Shown: positions 24,816 to 36,704, numbered from the stretch's first letter. The stretch is DNA of 64,000 nucleotides from Mesaphorura yosii (GCA_009869945.1 WIXG01000153.1:1-64000); one strand, 5' to 3'. Translations and numbers: made by a program. Notes: generated by a model from the letters alone, not told the origin.

Positions 24816-27487
24816 CCATCATTTCAGTGCTAGTTGATTTACATATAATTCGACACCTTCGTCACATAATTAAAGAATTCGTCTTAAAGATTAAACTCAT
24901 AATTATAGCTACTTGGGTATGATAATTTTCTCGTGTACCATTTCTGCTAATACTTATAACACTTTCGTTAAATGTAAATATTGTTAGGATTAAGTTGTGA
25001 AGTTGAAAGGTCGTAATATTTCAATGGGAGTTCAGAGATCGCGTGTTAGCGAAAAGGAACAAACTATTCCATTTAATTGCATTGTAAGATTCTCGACCGT
25101 TAGATTGTTCTCAGAAATGTTTGCCGTCCCATTAATAGGAGAAGTATGTGAATGTGGAACCATGAGTTTGTAATTTCTCCAAACGTTGTATTTAATGTGT
25201 GCTTTTGAAGCAGCTTTTGAGCACGCATTACATTGGTTACCTAAAGTTGAATTGAACTTGAAAAGACAATCCTTTCCTTTTAAGCCAACGATTGCTAGAT
25301 TGTTTTCTTCCTACAAGTCACACCTTCTCGCAAAACGCATGAAGTAAGACGTAGTCACCGATTATGACGATGACTGGACTAGAATTTGTGGTGTTGAGAG
25401 TAACACCTATTTACGAGATCAATTAGAGAACTGGCAAGCAAAAGCCGTTTCAAACTTTAACAAGTTCTCCTGAATTTGTAAACCTGCTTATTGTTATTTC
25501 GTACCCTTTACTTATGTCTGGAGAGGCTAGATATAGTACACGACTGGCGACTCTTGTGTGTTCCGTAGTAATTGTAACGTAACTTTGTTTTTGCACTAAC
25601 AACGTAACAGGCTCGATACCTTTTAAAATGCAGAGAGAGCCAGTATGAGAATCTCGGCTTCTCGGGTAAACTGGAAAAACTACGAACTCAACTCGTGGTT
25701 ATTGTAATCGCACTATTTTTGTCGTTTGTCGGAGAGTTCATCAGCAGTTCAGTCAGGTTGCCAATTTTTCATAATTGCGGACCAATTCTACTGCTGAAAG
25801 TTGTGATAAATTGTTTCTATTTCGTTTTATAAAATTAGTTTTAACCTTACTCGAATTGAAGCGAGGAACAAAGAAGAGTTCTCGCACAGCGTGCAAAAAT
25901 TCTGCAGGAAGCATTCTGAATATTTTAACATTACGAACAAACTCAATTAAACTGAACTGAAGGATGAACAAAAGCGGTTGACAAAAACAAGGACCCCGTG
26001 AATTGTGAAGGGGGAACTGATTCTCTGTGATTTCTCTCTGCACTTACTAAAGTTTAAGATTTTCAAAGAGCCTTCGACTAGCCAACCTTGGGTTATTGTA
26101 ACGAAACTCAAAAGCTTAATGAATTCGGATACCCAAACCTGGTATGGCGAGAATCATGCATGACTCCAATTCACGAAACATTTCCTCTGCTTAGTTTAGG
26201 ATAGGAATATTTTCAAATTAAACTTGAAGTTTTTCATTATGTAGAGTTAGGTGGGAATGATAAGAGTATTATTGTTAGTTTAGTTAAATTATGATCAGAT
26301 TAACCAAAGAAATCTGGCTGGTTACTTGAAAGAATTCGAATCAAAATGCTAGGATCGGGAGCGTGTTAGTTATAAAAGTAACCATGCTAAGTCGATGTGG
26401 CTTTAATGATGAAGTGAAACCAAGCCGTAGTATTTAAGTAAAAACTAAACTCCTATCAAACTAAAGTAATTAGAATTCTGTGATGTTGATCTCAACTCTG
26501 AAATGCAAATGGCATTGAAACTAAGGTCGAACGAGTTGAGGTTTTCGCATTGCCAATTCACTGTAAGATAAGTATCTTTCGCATGATGTTCCGCGTAGTA
26601 AATTTAAATAACGATGTAATGAAGTCGAAGGAAACAAAAAGTTCAAGATCTCGTAAATACTAGAAGCACAGAAATCAATTAACAATGACATCGTTGCTCG
26701 TTTCTGCTATTCAGTCATTATTACACAACACTGCAACTGTAAGTGATCTTTTTTAAAAATTGGGTTCTTCCGCAGGATCGGTTGTTTCTCCCTTTTAAGG
26801 TTTTTAAATTACTAAGTCGAAGAGAAGCAAGAAATCCTCCAAATATTAGTCAATGTTGTATTAACTCTAAAATTGGTCTTCTCATGCGTGCGTGTTGTTT
26901 TAAAGATAAAGGGTACCTTAGAAAGCAACGCGAAATGGAATTGTTACTCTCTAGCTTCCAAGATCTTTTGTGAAACGGCCAATTTCAAGAACAAAGGAGA
27001 ATTTTCTTTAAGAGCAATCAAATTTTACTATTTTTTATTTAAAATCGTAATTTATTACTAATATACTTCGGTCCTCTTACGATCAATGGGATGGCAAATG
27101 AATCTTGAGTTCCACTTTAAGTTAATTGGCTATCGAGTAGCTCCCTTAAGCATATGAACTATTTAAGAATCCATTCGTAATTATTCATAAAATTAATTGA
27201 ATTAATGGATAAGATAAAATTTAGTGTAACAAGTATTCAAAGTTCTTGCCACGAGCGAGGACTTAACAGCGCATTGTACGCACTGATCGTACGGAAAAAT
27301 GAATGTCGTACTTGTGAAACTAAACTAAAAATGTTTTACTACACAAATTTTGAATCGGTAATGAATATGAAATGATGAGTTCATGTCATTCATGTACTAG
27401 CGCTAACGAAACTAATAAAATGCCAAACGATGGTTTGGTACTGGATTTGTGTGGGAAATTGGTTGTTTACAGGGCTGCGTCTTCTTC
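24816..27487. other. belle 3' flank and intergenic, AT-rich
   Basis: No gene recognised. The belle 3' untranslated region must begin here; no single polyadenylation signal stands out. Short frames near 25753-26043 (-), 26743-27061 (+) and 27372-27566 (+) have no domain. Confidence 0.45.
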
Positions 27488-27493
27488 TTTATT
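27488..27493 (-). terminator. Possible polyadenylation signal of BOLA3
   Basis: TTTATT on the plus strand (AATAAA on the minus strand), about 90 bases past the BOLA3 stop codon at 27581-27583. Confidence 0.45.
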
Positions 27494-27580
27494 GCATGTC
27501 ACGCATATTGAACATTACGAATTACAATTACACGTGTTTAATTACAATGTATGCATTTCATCATAAACTAAGGCCAGTGG

Positions 27581-28085
27581 CTATTTCGGGATTCCCGTGT
27601 TGATCCGGATTCCGTGCATTGCTCTAATTTCATCTTGAAGGAGCTGTGGATATTTCGGATAAGCACTTAGGCTTTAATATTTACGAACGCGGTACAGTCC
27701 AACAATGACGGGTCAAATGAAATGGCTTACTTTATTTATCAGTTGATGTTGCTTAACTTTAGTCATACCGGCAAACTCAGAACTCTCGACGTAAATCTGG
27801 AACATGGAACCGCAACCGCCTGCAAAGAATGAAAGAACGCAAATTCATAAAATTCTCAAAGCTAGCATCTTATTCATCTTATTATTTACTCAAATTCAAA
27901 CCTGAAATATCTTCAACTTGGATGGTCACAGCTTTGGGGAAGCTTGAAGCAAGCTTGGCCCGCAGATCCGCTTCAGTTACGGTTTTCTGTGCGTCCTGCG
28001 TTGAAGAAGATAAGAAAAACGTTTTGGAAGACAACAATGGCGTTAATCTGGCCTTTGACGTCTGATTGAGAAGTTGACGAAGCAT
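27581..28085 (-). CDS. BOLA3: BolA-like protein 3 (mitochondrial Fe-S cluster delivery)
   Basis: Three exons on the minus strand: 28085-27902, 27819-27731 and 27643-27581, giving 111 residues. The N-terminus (MLRQLLNQTSKARL, then Ser/Thr-rich) looks like a mitochondrial presequence. The BolA domain follows: TEADLRAKLASSFPKAVTIQ, VEDISGGCGSMFQIYVESSE, then KVKQHQLINKLLQDEIRAMH and GIRINTGIPK. Order and key residues match human BOLA3, including the conserved Cys in GGCGSM used for cluster or metal coordination with GLRX5. BOLA3 acts late in the matrix, passing [4Fe-4S] clusters to lipoate synthase and similar targets. The ATG at 28085 is chosen because it starts the presequence; the frame is open further upstream but the only other ATG sits in a donor-like context (ACATG|GTAAGA). 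Confidence 0.93.
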
Positions 28086-28698
28086 CTTTTCTTGAAGTAT
28101 CTTCTTATGAGTTAGAAAGTCTTCTCTTACTACTCTTACCATGTGCAGGAAGTCCAAAATAGTAAAGTGCCCAAGCGAAATTAACTGTGGGAATACAATT
28201 ACGCCAATGCCGACTCAAACCTTCAGGAATTCTCAGGGTATAATTTTTCCACACGGCCTGGATTTGACTGTGGTCAGATGATTTCAGGAGATGAAATTAT
28301 TGGACTGCTTGTGCTATTTGAACTGAACTTTCTCGCATCCTCGTCTCATCTGTTTCGATATGTTATAATTCGACGTATATTCAATTCATTCATTCGAGAT
28401 GCACTCAATAAATTGAATAGTACAATAATATTTTTTTAGCAGTGGGCGGAAACTCGAGCTCATCGTGTTATTATTGAGATCTTGCAAACGCGAATTTAGT
28501 GTTGGAATCGATAATCGACCAGTTTTAAATAAATACCATGATCTGCGAGCAGGGTGAAACTACGATTCAGGTAAATCCTCTTTCTTACTGGGATTATAAG
28601 TATTCCTGGCGTGCGGTTAGGATTAATGCATGATTTGATTTTAGATCCTGTCATCTTATTGACCTGTCTCGTGTCTCGAAAGCTTAGACCACAAGAAC
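28086..28698. other. Divergent promoter region BOLA3 / SLC38A7
   Basis: About 0.6 kb between the two divergent start codons. It contains no coding frame and should hold both promoters and leaders. A possible short leader exon of SLC38A7 lies near 28640-28698. Confidence 0.5.
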
Positions 28699-30638
28699 AT
28701 GGTACAATTTGAAGCGGACACCGAATACTTAAGATCTGGAGTGCCTGTTCCTACGGAGGAGGTGCCTGAACTACTTCCACATGTGACGGACGATGTGGTC
28801 TCCAACGACGACCAAGAGGATGAATCTAATGTGGTGGAAGTGCCTCCTTTCAGACTCAGAGGACATAATGAAGGCACTGGATGGATTCTGTCTGCCATGC
28901 TAATTGTTAATGCTGCCCTTGGCGCTGGCTTGCTCAACTTTCCTCAAGCGTTTCATAATGCTGGTGGAGTATTTGTCGCATTACTCGTACAATCTGTAAG
29001 GCGTTCATTATTACCTGTTTCTGTTTCACAAACGACGCGATTTCTAAACTAGACGCACATTTTTGTGCTTGCAGGTATTGATGATCTTTATTATCGCTGC
29101 ACTGATAATCTTGGCGTATTGTTCAGACTTCAACAACTCTAAAACACTGCAGGAAGTTTTATTAACGACCTGGGGTAAAACTGGCCACAGGTTGACTGCC
29201 ATTTGTATAGCAATTTACTGCTTCGGAACCTGTATTACTTTTCTTATCATTATTGGTGATCAGTTCGACAGGGGTAAGTCTAGTGAAGAAGGATCATACT
29301 CTCGCTCTACGTGAAATATGTTGCGCTGAAAACGAAGAATGTTGTTGATAGTTTTCGCCTCATTGTACGGACCATCGTTTTGTCACTTCTGGTACATGAG
29401 CCGAGATTGGACGATATCCTTCAGCTCAATTTGCTTCATCCTCCCATTATGCTATCCCAAGAAAATTGATTTCTTGAAGCACGTGAGGTTAGTTGAGCAG
29501 GAAAAGTAGTTTGAAGTCTATTTGAATGGCATCTCAAGCACTGTTTTTAAACAGCTCCATCGGCGTTCTTGCTGTGATATATGTCGTGATCCTTATCATT
29601 GTCAAGTATTACGCTAATGAATACGTTGCGGGCCCCATTAAAACCTCGCCAGATGCTTGGACTGATGTATTTCTAGTCGTGCCTGCCATTTGCTTCGGTT
29701 ATCAGGTTTAGATTACATTACGTGTAATTTTTTCTCCTGCTTTTTCCTTCATAGAATTAATATAACTTGATGGGCCGTACTTTTGCCTTTTCAGTGCCAT
29801 GTTAGTGTCATACCAATCTATTCTTGTATGAAGCCGAGAAGACTGCAGAACTTTGTGGCATCAGCGGCTTTAGCCATCACCATTTGTGTATTCACTTATA
29901 CCGTGGCAGCGACATACGGATACTTGACATTCGGCTCTCTCGTCACAAGCGATATTTTGGAGTCGTATAACGGTGGTGATCCACTTGTTCTGGTTGCGAT
30001 TGTGGCGATTGCCATTAAAACCTACACAACTTATCCAATTTTGCTGTTCTGTGGAAGGGTAAGTTTATGCTGCTCTTGTCGCAATTAGGCGTGCAAGTTA
30101 AGTCAATTTGCAATTACGGTACTTTCAGGAGGCCATAAGTAACCTTTGGCTTGAAGCTAGTCTCAGACGACACACAATCGTGGTGGATACACCAGACTTC
30201 GAAAAGTGCAGGAGAGCTTGGATCGCAACAGTGTGGTTTTTGCTGACAATATTATTTGCAATATTTCTGCCAAATATTGGAGTCGTAATAAAGTTGCTCG
30301 GAAGCTTGGCAGCAGTTTTCGTCTTCATTTTCCCCGGTAAGAAACTCAGCACTAAGGAGCCCACTTCCGAAATCACTAAGTTATCATTTTGGTGACCATT
30401 TTCAGGGATGTGCCTCTTGCGAATAGCACTTCATCAAGAAAGCTTACCGTCCTATCAACGAAGTACAATCAAATCTGCCTTTTTAATCGTAGTCGCTGGC
30501 ATATTTTTAACTATTGGAGCATTTTTATTCGGGTGCGTCCTGGCGCAAGCAATTATTTTCGATTTTATTAATAAGGTTCAGCAAGATCTTCCACTGTGCA
30601 CGCCAGAATATGCACAAGCTTTGAATTATCTCATGTAA
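28699..30638 (+). CDS. SLC38A7: Sodium-coupled neutral amino acid transporter 7-like (SLC38A7)
   Basis: Seven exons: 28699-28995, 29075-29273, 29352-29487, 29555-29705, 29795-30058, 30129-30336 and 30406-30638, giving 495 residues with consistent phases. After an acidic N-terminus come eleven or so membrane spans. Family-typical stretches are ILSAMLIVNAALGAGLLNFP, ALIILAYCSD, FGTCITFLIIIGDQFDR, ICFGYQCHVSVIPIY, YPILLFCGR, WFLLTILFAIFLPNIGVVIK and AVFVFIFPGMCLLRIAL. The match to human SLC38A7 (SNAT7) extends along the whole protein. SNAT7 exports glutamine and asparagine from lysosomes; lysosomal location here is inferred from the family. The TAA stop lies where the family ends, yet the same frame stays open for another 140 codons. 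Confidence 0.94.
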
Positions 30639-31061
30639 ATGGAAATATTCTTTTGGATCCGAATTTTTGCGCGTTTAGTAAACTTCCAGGAGACTCAGAA
30701 TATTTTAATTCAGCCTTCATGTCTTGTCCATGTCATGTCATTCTCTTCGCTTCTAACAAATGCACACAAGCACAAGCATGATCGAGGCTTCGCTGAAACA
30801 TCCTTCGGCTTCGTTGTATCAACATCGGCCAAAGAAACTATGCACATGTGGAGGCGCAACAAAACGATCGGCAAGCTCGGACTCGTACATACTCAGCAAA
30901 CTTGGCATCAGAGTGTTATTTTCATTGTAGCAGGAAACGAAGACATTAATATAATTACGACTTGTACTTTACTTTATGACTTACGAAACTGTAGCTGCTT
31001 AATGATAGCGGAGTACTCTAAACGGTCAACTGTTCGGTTTTTACATTGCTATTTGGAGTGA
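30639..31061 (+). other. In-frame open extension after the SLC38A7 stop
   Basis: Directly after the TAA stop an ATG begins 140 further sense codons in the same frame (MEIFFWIRIFARLVNFQ...), ending at a TGA. The peptide resembles no family I know and is rich in His, Lys and Ser. It is most likely 3' untranslated sequence that happens to lack stops. Stop-codon readthrough, known for many arthropod genes, is an alternative. Confidence 0.35.
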
Positions 31062-31144
31062 TGATGATGGTGATGTTGATGATGAGCATCAGTCGCAGGT
31101 GGACGTGGTTGAGCGTGTGTTGCTTCCAAATATTTCCCTGAATC

Positions 31145-31588
31145 TTAATTCGACTCGTTTTCACCATTCACTTTCGGGGCCAGCAACGCCACGACATGAT
31201 CATCCATCTCATGTCTTGAATCAACGTCAACTTTTACTTGAATGCTAGGAATATTTTCTTCGCTCCCTTGAGTTGAATGATGGAGTTGAGTCGTCGATTT
31301 CACGTGAGATTTCACGGATCTTCCCGATTTTTTCGTCTCTACTGGTTCCTGGTGCGACTTCCCAAATTTTTTCGATTCCATTGATTGTTTGTGAGATTTC
31401 CCCGAAGCTTTTGAGTCCATTGATTGCCGATGAGACTCCCCCGATACCATCGAGTGTCGGTGAGATTTCCCGGATATTTTCGACTCCATGGGTTGTCTTA
31501 GATTTTTCACTTTTTTCTGATATCTTCGATTCCATGGTCTCTCGTCTAATAGTTTTTCGTGATTCGGGATGGCCCCAGGCCTGTGCAT
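31145..31588 (-). CDS. Repeat-rich charged protein segment, uncharacterised
   Basis: On the minus strand a 147-codon frame encodes imperfect 13-residue repeats of the type SMESKxxGKSHxQ (MESKISGKSHRH, SMDSKASGKSHKQ, SMESKKFGKSHQE, PVETKKSGRSVKS), followed by an acidic end (VKVDVDSRHEMDDH, stop after NENESN). A second frame (31245-31775) overlaps it and encodes an Arg/Glu/Lys-rich stretch (RRRHSEEHGRRHSGQ) leading into a first repeat copy MESKISEKSEK. The two frames would join with a one-base change next to an A6 run. The gene could be a fast-evolving, partly disordered protein, or a decaying one. The Pro/Cys-rich exon at 31905-32119 lies upstream on the same strand and may belong to it. Function unknown. 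Confidence 0.3.
   Translation of the reverse strand: MHRPGAIPNHEKLLDERPWNRRYQKKVKNLRQPMESKISGKSHRHSMVSGESHRQSMDSKASGKSHKQSMESKKFGKSHQEPVETKKSGRSVKSHVKSTTQLHHSTQGSEENIPSIQVKVDVDSRHEMDDHVVALLAPKVNGENESN
31335..31533 (-). repeat. Tandem repeat, about 39-base unit
   Basis: Units start at plus positions 31335, 31374, 31413, 31443, 31482 and 31528, giving spacings of 39, 39, 30, 39 and 46. On the plus strand each full unit begins like GATTCCATTGATTG and ends in GATTTCCCCGAAGCTTTT or close variants. The 30-base unit is an in-frame deletion; the 46-base unit breaks the frame. Confidence 0.8.
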
Positions 31589-31727
31589 CTTCGTCCGCGG
31601 TGCGTTTAGTCATCACAAATTCAAGATACTTGTGAAGAATTTCTTGTTTTCCCTGTGCCTCCTTTGACTTGTTCTTCTTCTGTGACTCGTCCTTTCGGAG
31701 CCTGCTTTCGTCCCTTCCGGCACGTTG

Positions 31728-31909
31728 CCCTGAGTGTCTTCTGCCGTGCTCTTCAGAGTGCCTTCTCCTGTCCAAGTCGTGTTCATCAAATGAGTGTCTT
31801 CAGATCCGTTACTCGGAAAGCCTTCTTTTGTCCAAATCGCGCTGATCAAGTGAATTCCGTCTGTAAGTTTGCTTACCAGTGTTCGCCACTTTGTCAATGC
31901 TGTTTCATC
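31728..31909 (-). repeat. Tandem repeat, about 60-base unit, three copies
   Basis: Minus-strand copies cover 31909-31848 (62 bases), 31847-31788 (60) and 31787-31728 (60). The last two share GATTTGGACAAAAGAAGG versus GACTTGGACAGGAGAAGG and the end GAAGACACTCA. One frame encodes DLDRRRHSEE in the last copy but is broken by stops in the copy before it. Another frame stays open through all three (LISAIWTKEG, LMNTTWTGEG). Confidence 0.7.
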
Positions 31910-32119
31910 TCTTGTAGAAAGTGTTAGACACAGCAGGCTGCTGACATTGTTGAACTGTGGTGGTGACTATCGGGACAGTGGATTCCATGACATAGTAAGT
32001 AGGTACTTGATAGGGCATCGGCACACACGGAGGACAGGTAGGAGAATAGGCCGGAGGGCAGCGTGGGAACCCACACCCATATCCACAGTACGTTGGTGGT
32101 GGGTAGTAAGGTCTTGGAC
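31905..32119 (-). CDS. Candidate exon: Pro/Tyr/Cys-rich protein
   Basis: A minus-strand open stretch after an acceptor-like ACATTAAGCAG encodes GPRPYYPPPTYCGYGCGF, PRCPPAYSPTCPPCVPMPYQ, then VPTYYVMESTVPIVTTTVQQ, and stops soon after NTFYKR. It is in phase with a preceding open stretch ending at a donor TTTTAGCG|GTAAGG (32237). The composition resembles low-complexity Pro/Cys/Tyr-rich proteins of cuticle or secreted matrices, but no family is recognised. Relationship to the repeat frames downstream is unclear. Confidence 0.35.
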
Positions 32120-32237
32120 CTGCTTAATGTAGGTGACCGTACGAAGAAACTGCGGGCATTCGGGAGCTGCGATTTGCTGGAAAGGACGTCGGATATCTCC
32201 TGAGTAGCATAGTGGAGGACGACCGTTACGCCTTACC

Positions 32238-32871
32238 GCTAAAACTGACAATGGAGGACTGGGGTTGGGATGCTGAGAATTGGAGGCAACCACAATAGCA
32301 GGTGGCGCTGGTGATGCTGCTGAGCTTGATTTTGAGCTTTATTTAGATGAAGAAGTGGCGACGGACATTTCCTTTGGGAATAGATATTGAGCGTGGAGGC
32401 CATCATTCCAAGGAAAAATTCCTTTTAGCCTAACCTATCGGGCGTAATTTTGATTGATCATTATCAAAATTGCGAACTGCAACAATCAATCGCAAATATC
32501 AGGAGGGTTAATTTGTTGGGGTTTGTTTTTACGGCTTGAATGACGTACTAAATGCGTGGTGACAACTACTGTTAACGAACAAAGAGAAAAAACCAACATA
32601 TCAAAGCAACAAACGTGGCAAATGCGAACTTTCCACTGAGTTTGTATTTTGTAGAGGAATCATATGGGGAATAAGGACTGTCATTTTCTTTGGAATTTTA
32701 GTGGGAATTGGTAGTAAGTGTTCACTGTTCATCGTTAAAACATAGGTTTGAAGGTGTGAGTTAAGGAAAACCTGCTGTTGTGAGTCCTACCATCAAAGAT
32801 CGCATTTATGGTATGTCTACTTGGTCTAATAGTGTCTTACAAGAGTGCCTTACTGAATTTTTCTGTTTCAG
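32238..32871. other. Upstream of COG3, no further gene assigned
   Basis: The 32237-32340 part may be another exon of the Pro/Cys-rich minus-strand gene (Ser/Cys-rich frame with TSATCYCGCLQFS). The rest should contain the COG3 promoter and a non-coding first exon, because an acceptor (TTTTTCTGTTTCAG) sits immediately before the COG3 ATG. Confidence 0.4.
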
Positions 32872-35800
32872 ATGTCGGTCCCAAATTTTAACAAATATAA
32901 GGAACGTATCTCTCAGTACGAAGACCCAGACAATCCATTGGCACCATTAACTGCTTCCCAAAGGCAGTTCATTATTGATATCACTCATGCAGAAACGAAG
33001 CCACGAGCGACAAATTTGCCGTCCATTCCCCAACCGGCAAGTGTACAAAGAGAGCAGCCCGCCAGTGATGAAGCGCACGCTGCAGTTGACTTGAATGCAT
33101 TTAAATTCAATTCTCAATTAGCAGTAAGTGACGTGTGACGTCTTAAATCATATCCTGATTTTATTCATTAGCGTCATTTTGCTTTTATGCTCTACAGTTT
33201 AATGAGTGGTTTGATTCACTTGAGAACTCACTGGAGGAGAGCAAAGATACGCAATGGTTGTCATATCTGAAGTCGATCGAGGACTGCAAGAAAGACACCA
33301 CTGATTTGCTTGACCAAGTGACGGGATTGCTCGGCGATCTAAACACGGTTCAGGAAAATTATCATTTGGTTTCAAATAAAACAGATTCATTGCACAATAG
33401 TTGCCAGCAATTGATTGAGGATCAGGTACAGTGAAGTCATTGTGCTTCTAATATTTTACATCGTCCAGGTTCTAAAGTTATAATTATCAAACCCTTATTA
33501 GGGAAGGATGGAGAATGTTTCACTGGATATTGAAGCAAATCTAAGCCATTTTCTTCAGCTCGACAGGATTGCAAGCAAGCTCAATTCATCTACTTTATTG
33601 GTCACCTCAGACAATTTTTTCGGCGTTTTAGAAAATATTGACTCGTGCTTAAATTTCATGTTGCACAATGTAATGCACTTCAACCCATTTATTATGGCTT
33701 ACCCCACAAATCCATAATTTATGAAAGTGTCTTTCTACAGCCTAGCTTTAAAGAAACGTCGGTGTACGCTGCTAAATACAAGCATTGCCTTAACAGAGCA
33801 ATTTCAATGGTGAAGTCATATGTAACACGCCGGCTACAGGAAACCACTGCGCAGATCACTGCTTCCGTTCAGTCACAGTGTGCTTCCAGTACCGATCCCT
33901 TGGAACCCGGTTCAGCTAAAGAGCTTCCCATTTTTCCGTTAATTTATGGCAATTTTTCGGCAGAAATAGCTAAACTCAAGAAGCTATTTAGCGAAGTAGA
34001 AAAAAGACGGAACGGGTTGCCCGAGTAAGTTTACAGATTATCTACATCACTAAAACTAGTCAACTTGAGTCACAATCTTGTTCCAAATTCCAAATAGATA
34101 CACAGAGCTGTTCAACGAAATTCAGCAAGCATTCTTCAAGGAACGAAAGAATCTTTTGTCTGGCAGTGTCAATGGAATCGTTGCAGAACTAGCTGCCAAA
34201 GGAAGGACAGGCGTGGACTTGTGTTCAACTGTGCGAACCGGATGCTCATTCTGTATTCATTTGTGTCAAGATGAATTCAGATTGTATGGTGACTTTTTCA
34301 ACTCTTCCTATACTGGTCTGTTTGAGTAAGTTTCCTGAAATCAACAGACGGCAACGCCCCTTGTGTGTTACCAATCCGCATTAAACTAAACATGGTTTCT
34401 TGATGATACATCTCGTGTAGTGATTTCATGGAGGACCTTTGTACCCCATTATATGACACGCTGCGTCCCTTAATCATCAAAATTCAACATTTGGAAACAT
34501 TAGCTGAGCTATGCACCATTTTGCGGGTTGAAATGTTGGAGGAGCAGGCCGAGTCTAATCGTACGTTACGTTAAAGGAATGTGTAGTCCATGGTTCTTAT
34601 AGTCCTACCATTTCCTCTTCATTAACAGCTGCGGGACTAAGTTCGTTCGTTCGAATCGTGGAACAATTATTGCAAGACACCCAAGAGCGGCTAGTTTATA
34701 GAGCTCACATTTATATTTCAACGGATATCAGAAATTACAACCCTGGCCCCGGAGATTTGGCATATCCAGAAAAATTGCAAATGATGGAGGTAAAATAACT
34801 CTGAACATGCCTAACGATCTAGCGAAGTTGTCATGAAGGCAATAACGAATTATTAATTGTAATAGCAAATTGCTGAGACCTTAGAGCAGCACGGGGAGCA
34901 AACGCGGCCGCTGTACAGATCAGCGTCTCAGTCATCACTGGTGTCTCTGAACTCAGTTACTTCACAGGAAGTCGCAGCTATAAACTCAGCGGCTGCTTTA
35001 CAAATCCCACGTCCATTAAAGTCTAGTAGTAAGAAAAAGATGTTTACATTATTTTGGCATGAAAGGAGGAGTTTGCTCCTCTTATCTTTCTTGGTCATGG
35101 AAAGCGTTAACAAGATGAACGGTGTATAATCCATAGGCTCACCAGCAGATTTGCACGGAATGTGGTTTCCCAGTGTGCGTCGCACTTTACTCTGCTTATC
35201 CAAACTATATAGATGTTTGGATAAAGCTATATTCCAAGGGTTATCGCAGTAAGTAACAATAGATTTTGAATACTCAGAGAAACCAAAAAATGTTTATATG
35301 TAGCTGACAGACGACATAAGGTAATACTCAAATGTTTTTGTTTATTTCATCTATAGGGAGGCGCTTACTGCATGCATTGCAAACGTTTCTCTTTCCGCTG
35401 AGGCCATCTCAACCAGGAAGGTAGGCATGTACTCCCTCCAACATTGCTGTGCCGTAGTGAGACTAATGACTGGTCTTCTTTTTCTAGACCATTGTTGATG
35501 GCCAATTGTTCGAAATTAAGCATTTATTAATTCTAAGAGAGCAAATTGCGCCGTTCCAAGTTGAATTTTCAGTTCGAGAAATGAGTTTGGACTTTAGCAG
35601 AGTGAAGATGGCAGGTAGATTTGCGCCAACATGTAAAATTCTGATCTTATCCTTGTATTGGTTACACATTTCTCTTTACAGCTCTAAGCCTTTTGCAGAA
35701 GAAGAAGCAGATGTTCACATTGGGCAGCAACAACGCTCTTTTAGAGTTTATTGTGGAAGGGACGCCTCAAGTCAGAGAATATTTTTTGGACTCCAAAAAA

Positions 35801-36480
35801 GATGTGGACAAACAACTGAAATCTACTTGCGAGCAGTTTATTGCGCAAACAACGCAAGTACTGATAGGGCCATTAAAAAATTTTCTCACTAAGGTAAGGA
35901 ACCCTAAATTGATTTTGACGGTGTCGGCTCTCGCTCCGTTACAAATACAATTCACGATTTTAATTTGGTAGGCACAACGGATATTGGATGCTCAAAAGGA
36001 AAAGCCTGACTTAATCCTGAGCCAACAATCATTTGCCCTACCAGATATTGTTACTCAACTAGTCAACGAATCTGTCGAAGGCCTTCAATCTAAACTGCCA
36101 TTTATTCATCGCAGTATGAAGTTGTATCTAGCCAACAGGGAGACAGAGTTCATCTTATTTCGCCCCGTGAAAGTAAGTTTGATTTTCAATCCATCCATCC
36201 GTAGTGTAGCTCTAGCTGCATGAAGCTTTGTTGTTTGGCTGTTTAATATCACGTACACAGACGCACGCATCTCAAAACTGACCTGAATTACCGTGAGCTT
36301 GTGCTATTCCGCCCCTACTGTTAATGATTTTATTTTGATTTCCAGAATAATGTGCTGAATGGATTTCTTCAACTGGAAAATATCATATTGGTTCATTACT
36401 CAGACTTGGGCATTGTTTGTCCCACACAAGATCACATCAGTGGTCTCATTTCCTCCGTCATGATTCAGACGCAGTCCTGA
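32872..36480 (+). CDS. COG3: Conserved oligomeric Golgi complex subunit 3 (COG3 / Sec34)
   Basis: Fourteen coding exons: 32872-33123, 33198-33425, 33502-33669, 33741-34024, 34098-34325, 34421-34560, 34629-34789, 34866-35028, 35137-35248, 35357-35420, 35488-35614, 35682-35893, 35972-36172 and 36346-36480. All phases fit; the product has 824 residues (human 828). Strong matches include [109 protein letters not shown] and [23 protein letters not shown]3 is a lobe A subunit of the COG tether, which captures vesicles moving back through the Golgi and so maintains glycosylation enzymes. Two donors three bases apart at the end of exon 8 (TCTA|GTA|GTAAG) could give proteins differing by one Ser. Confidence 0.97.
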
Positions 36481-36698
36481 TACACTTTTTAAGTTGTGTT
36501 TTATCGATGTACTTTGATATTTATTATTTACAACCACAGATGACAATCTCCATTTTGATTTTGTGTTTGTCTCTTTAAAACCGACAGAGTATACGATGCA
36601 TTTCGAATCATGTTTCAGGAATACCGCTTGCAGTTCCATTATTGTTATGCCCTCTGTGCAGGTGATGTGATCCGTGATGAATTTATTGTCCAAAGTCT

Positions 36699-36704
36699 AA
36701 TAAA
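36699..36704 (+). terminator. Polyadenylation signal AATAAA for COG3
   Basis: AATAAA in AAAGTCTAATAAAAGAAG, about 220 bases past the COG3 stop. Confidence 0.65.
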
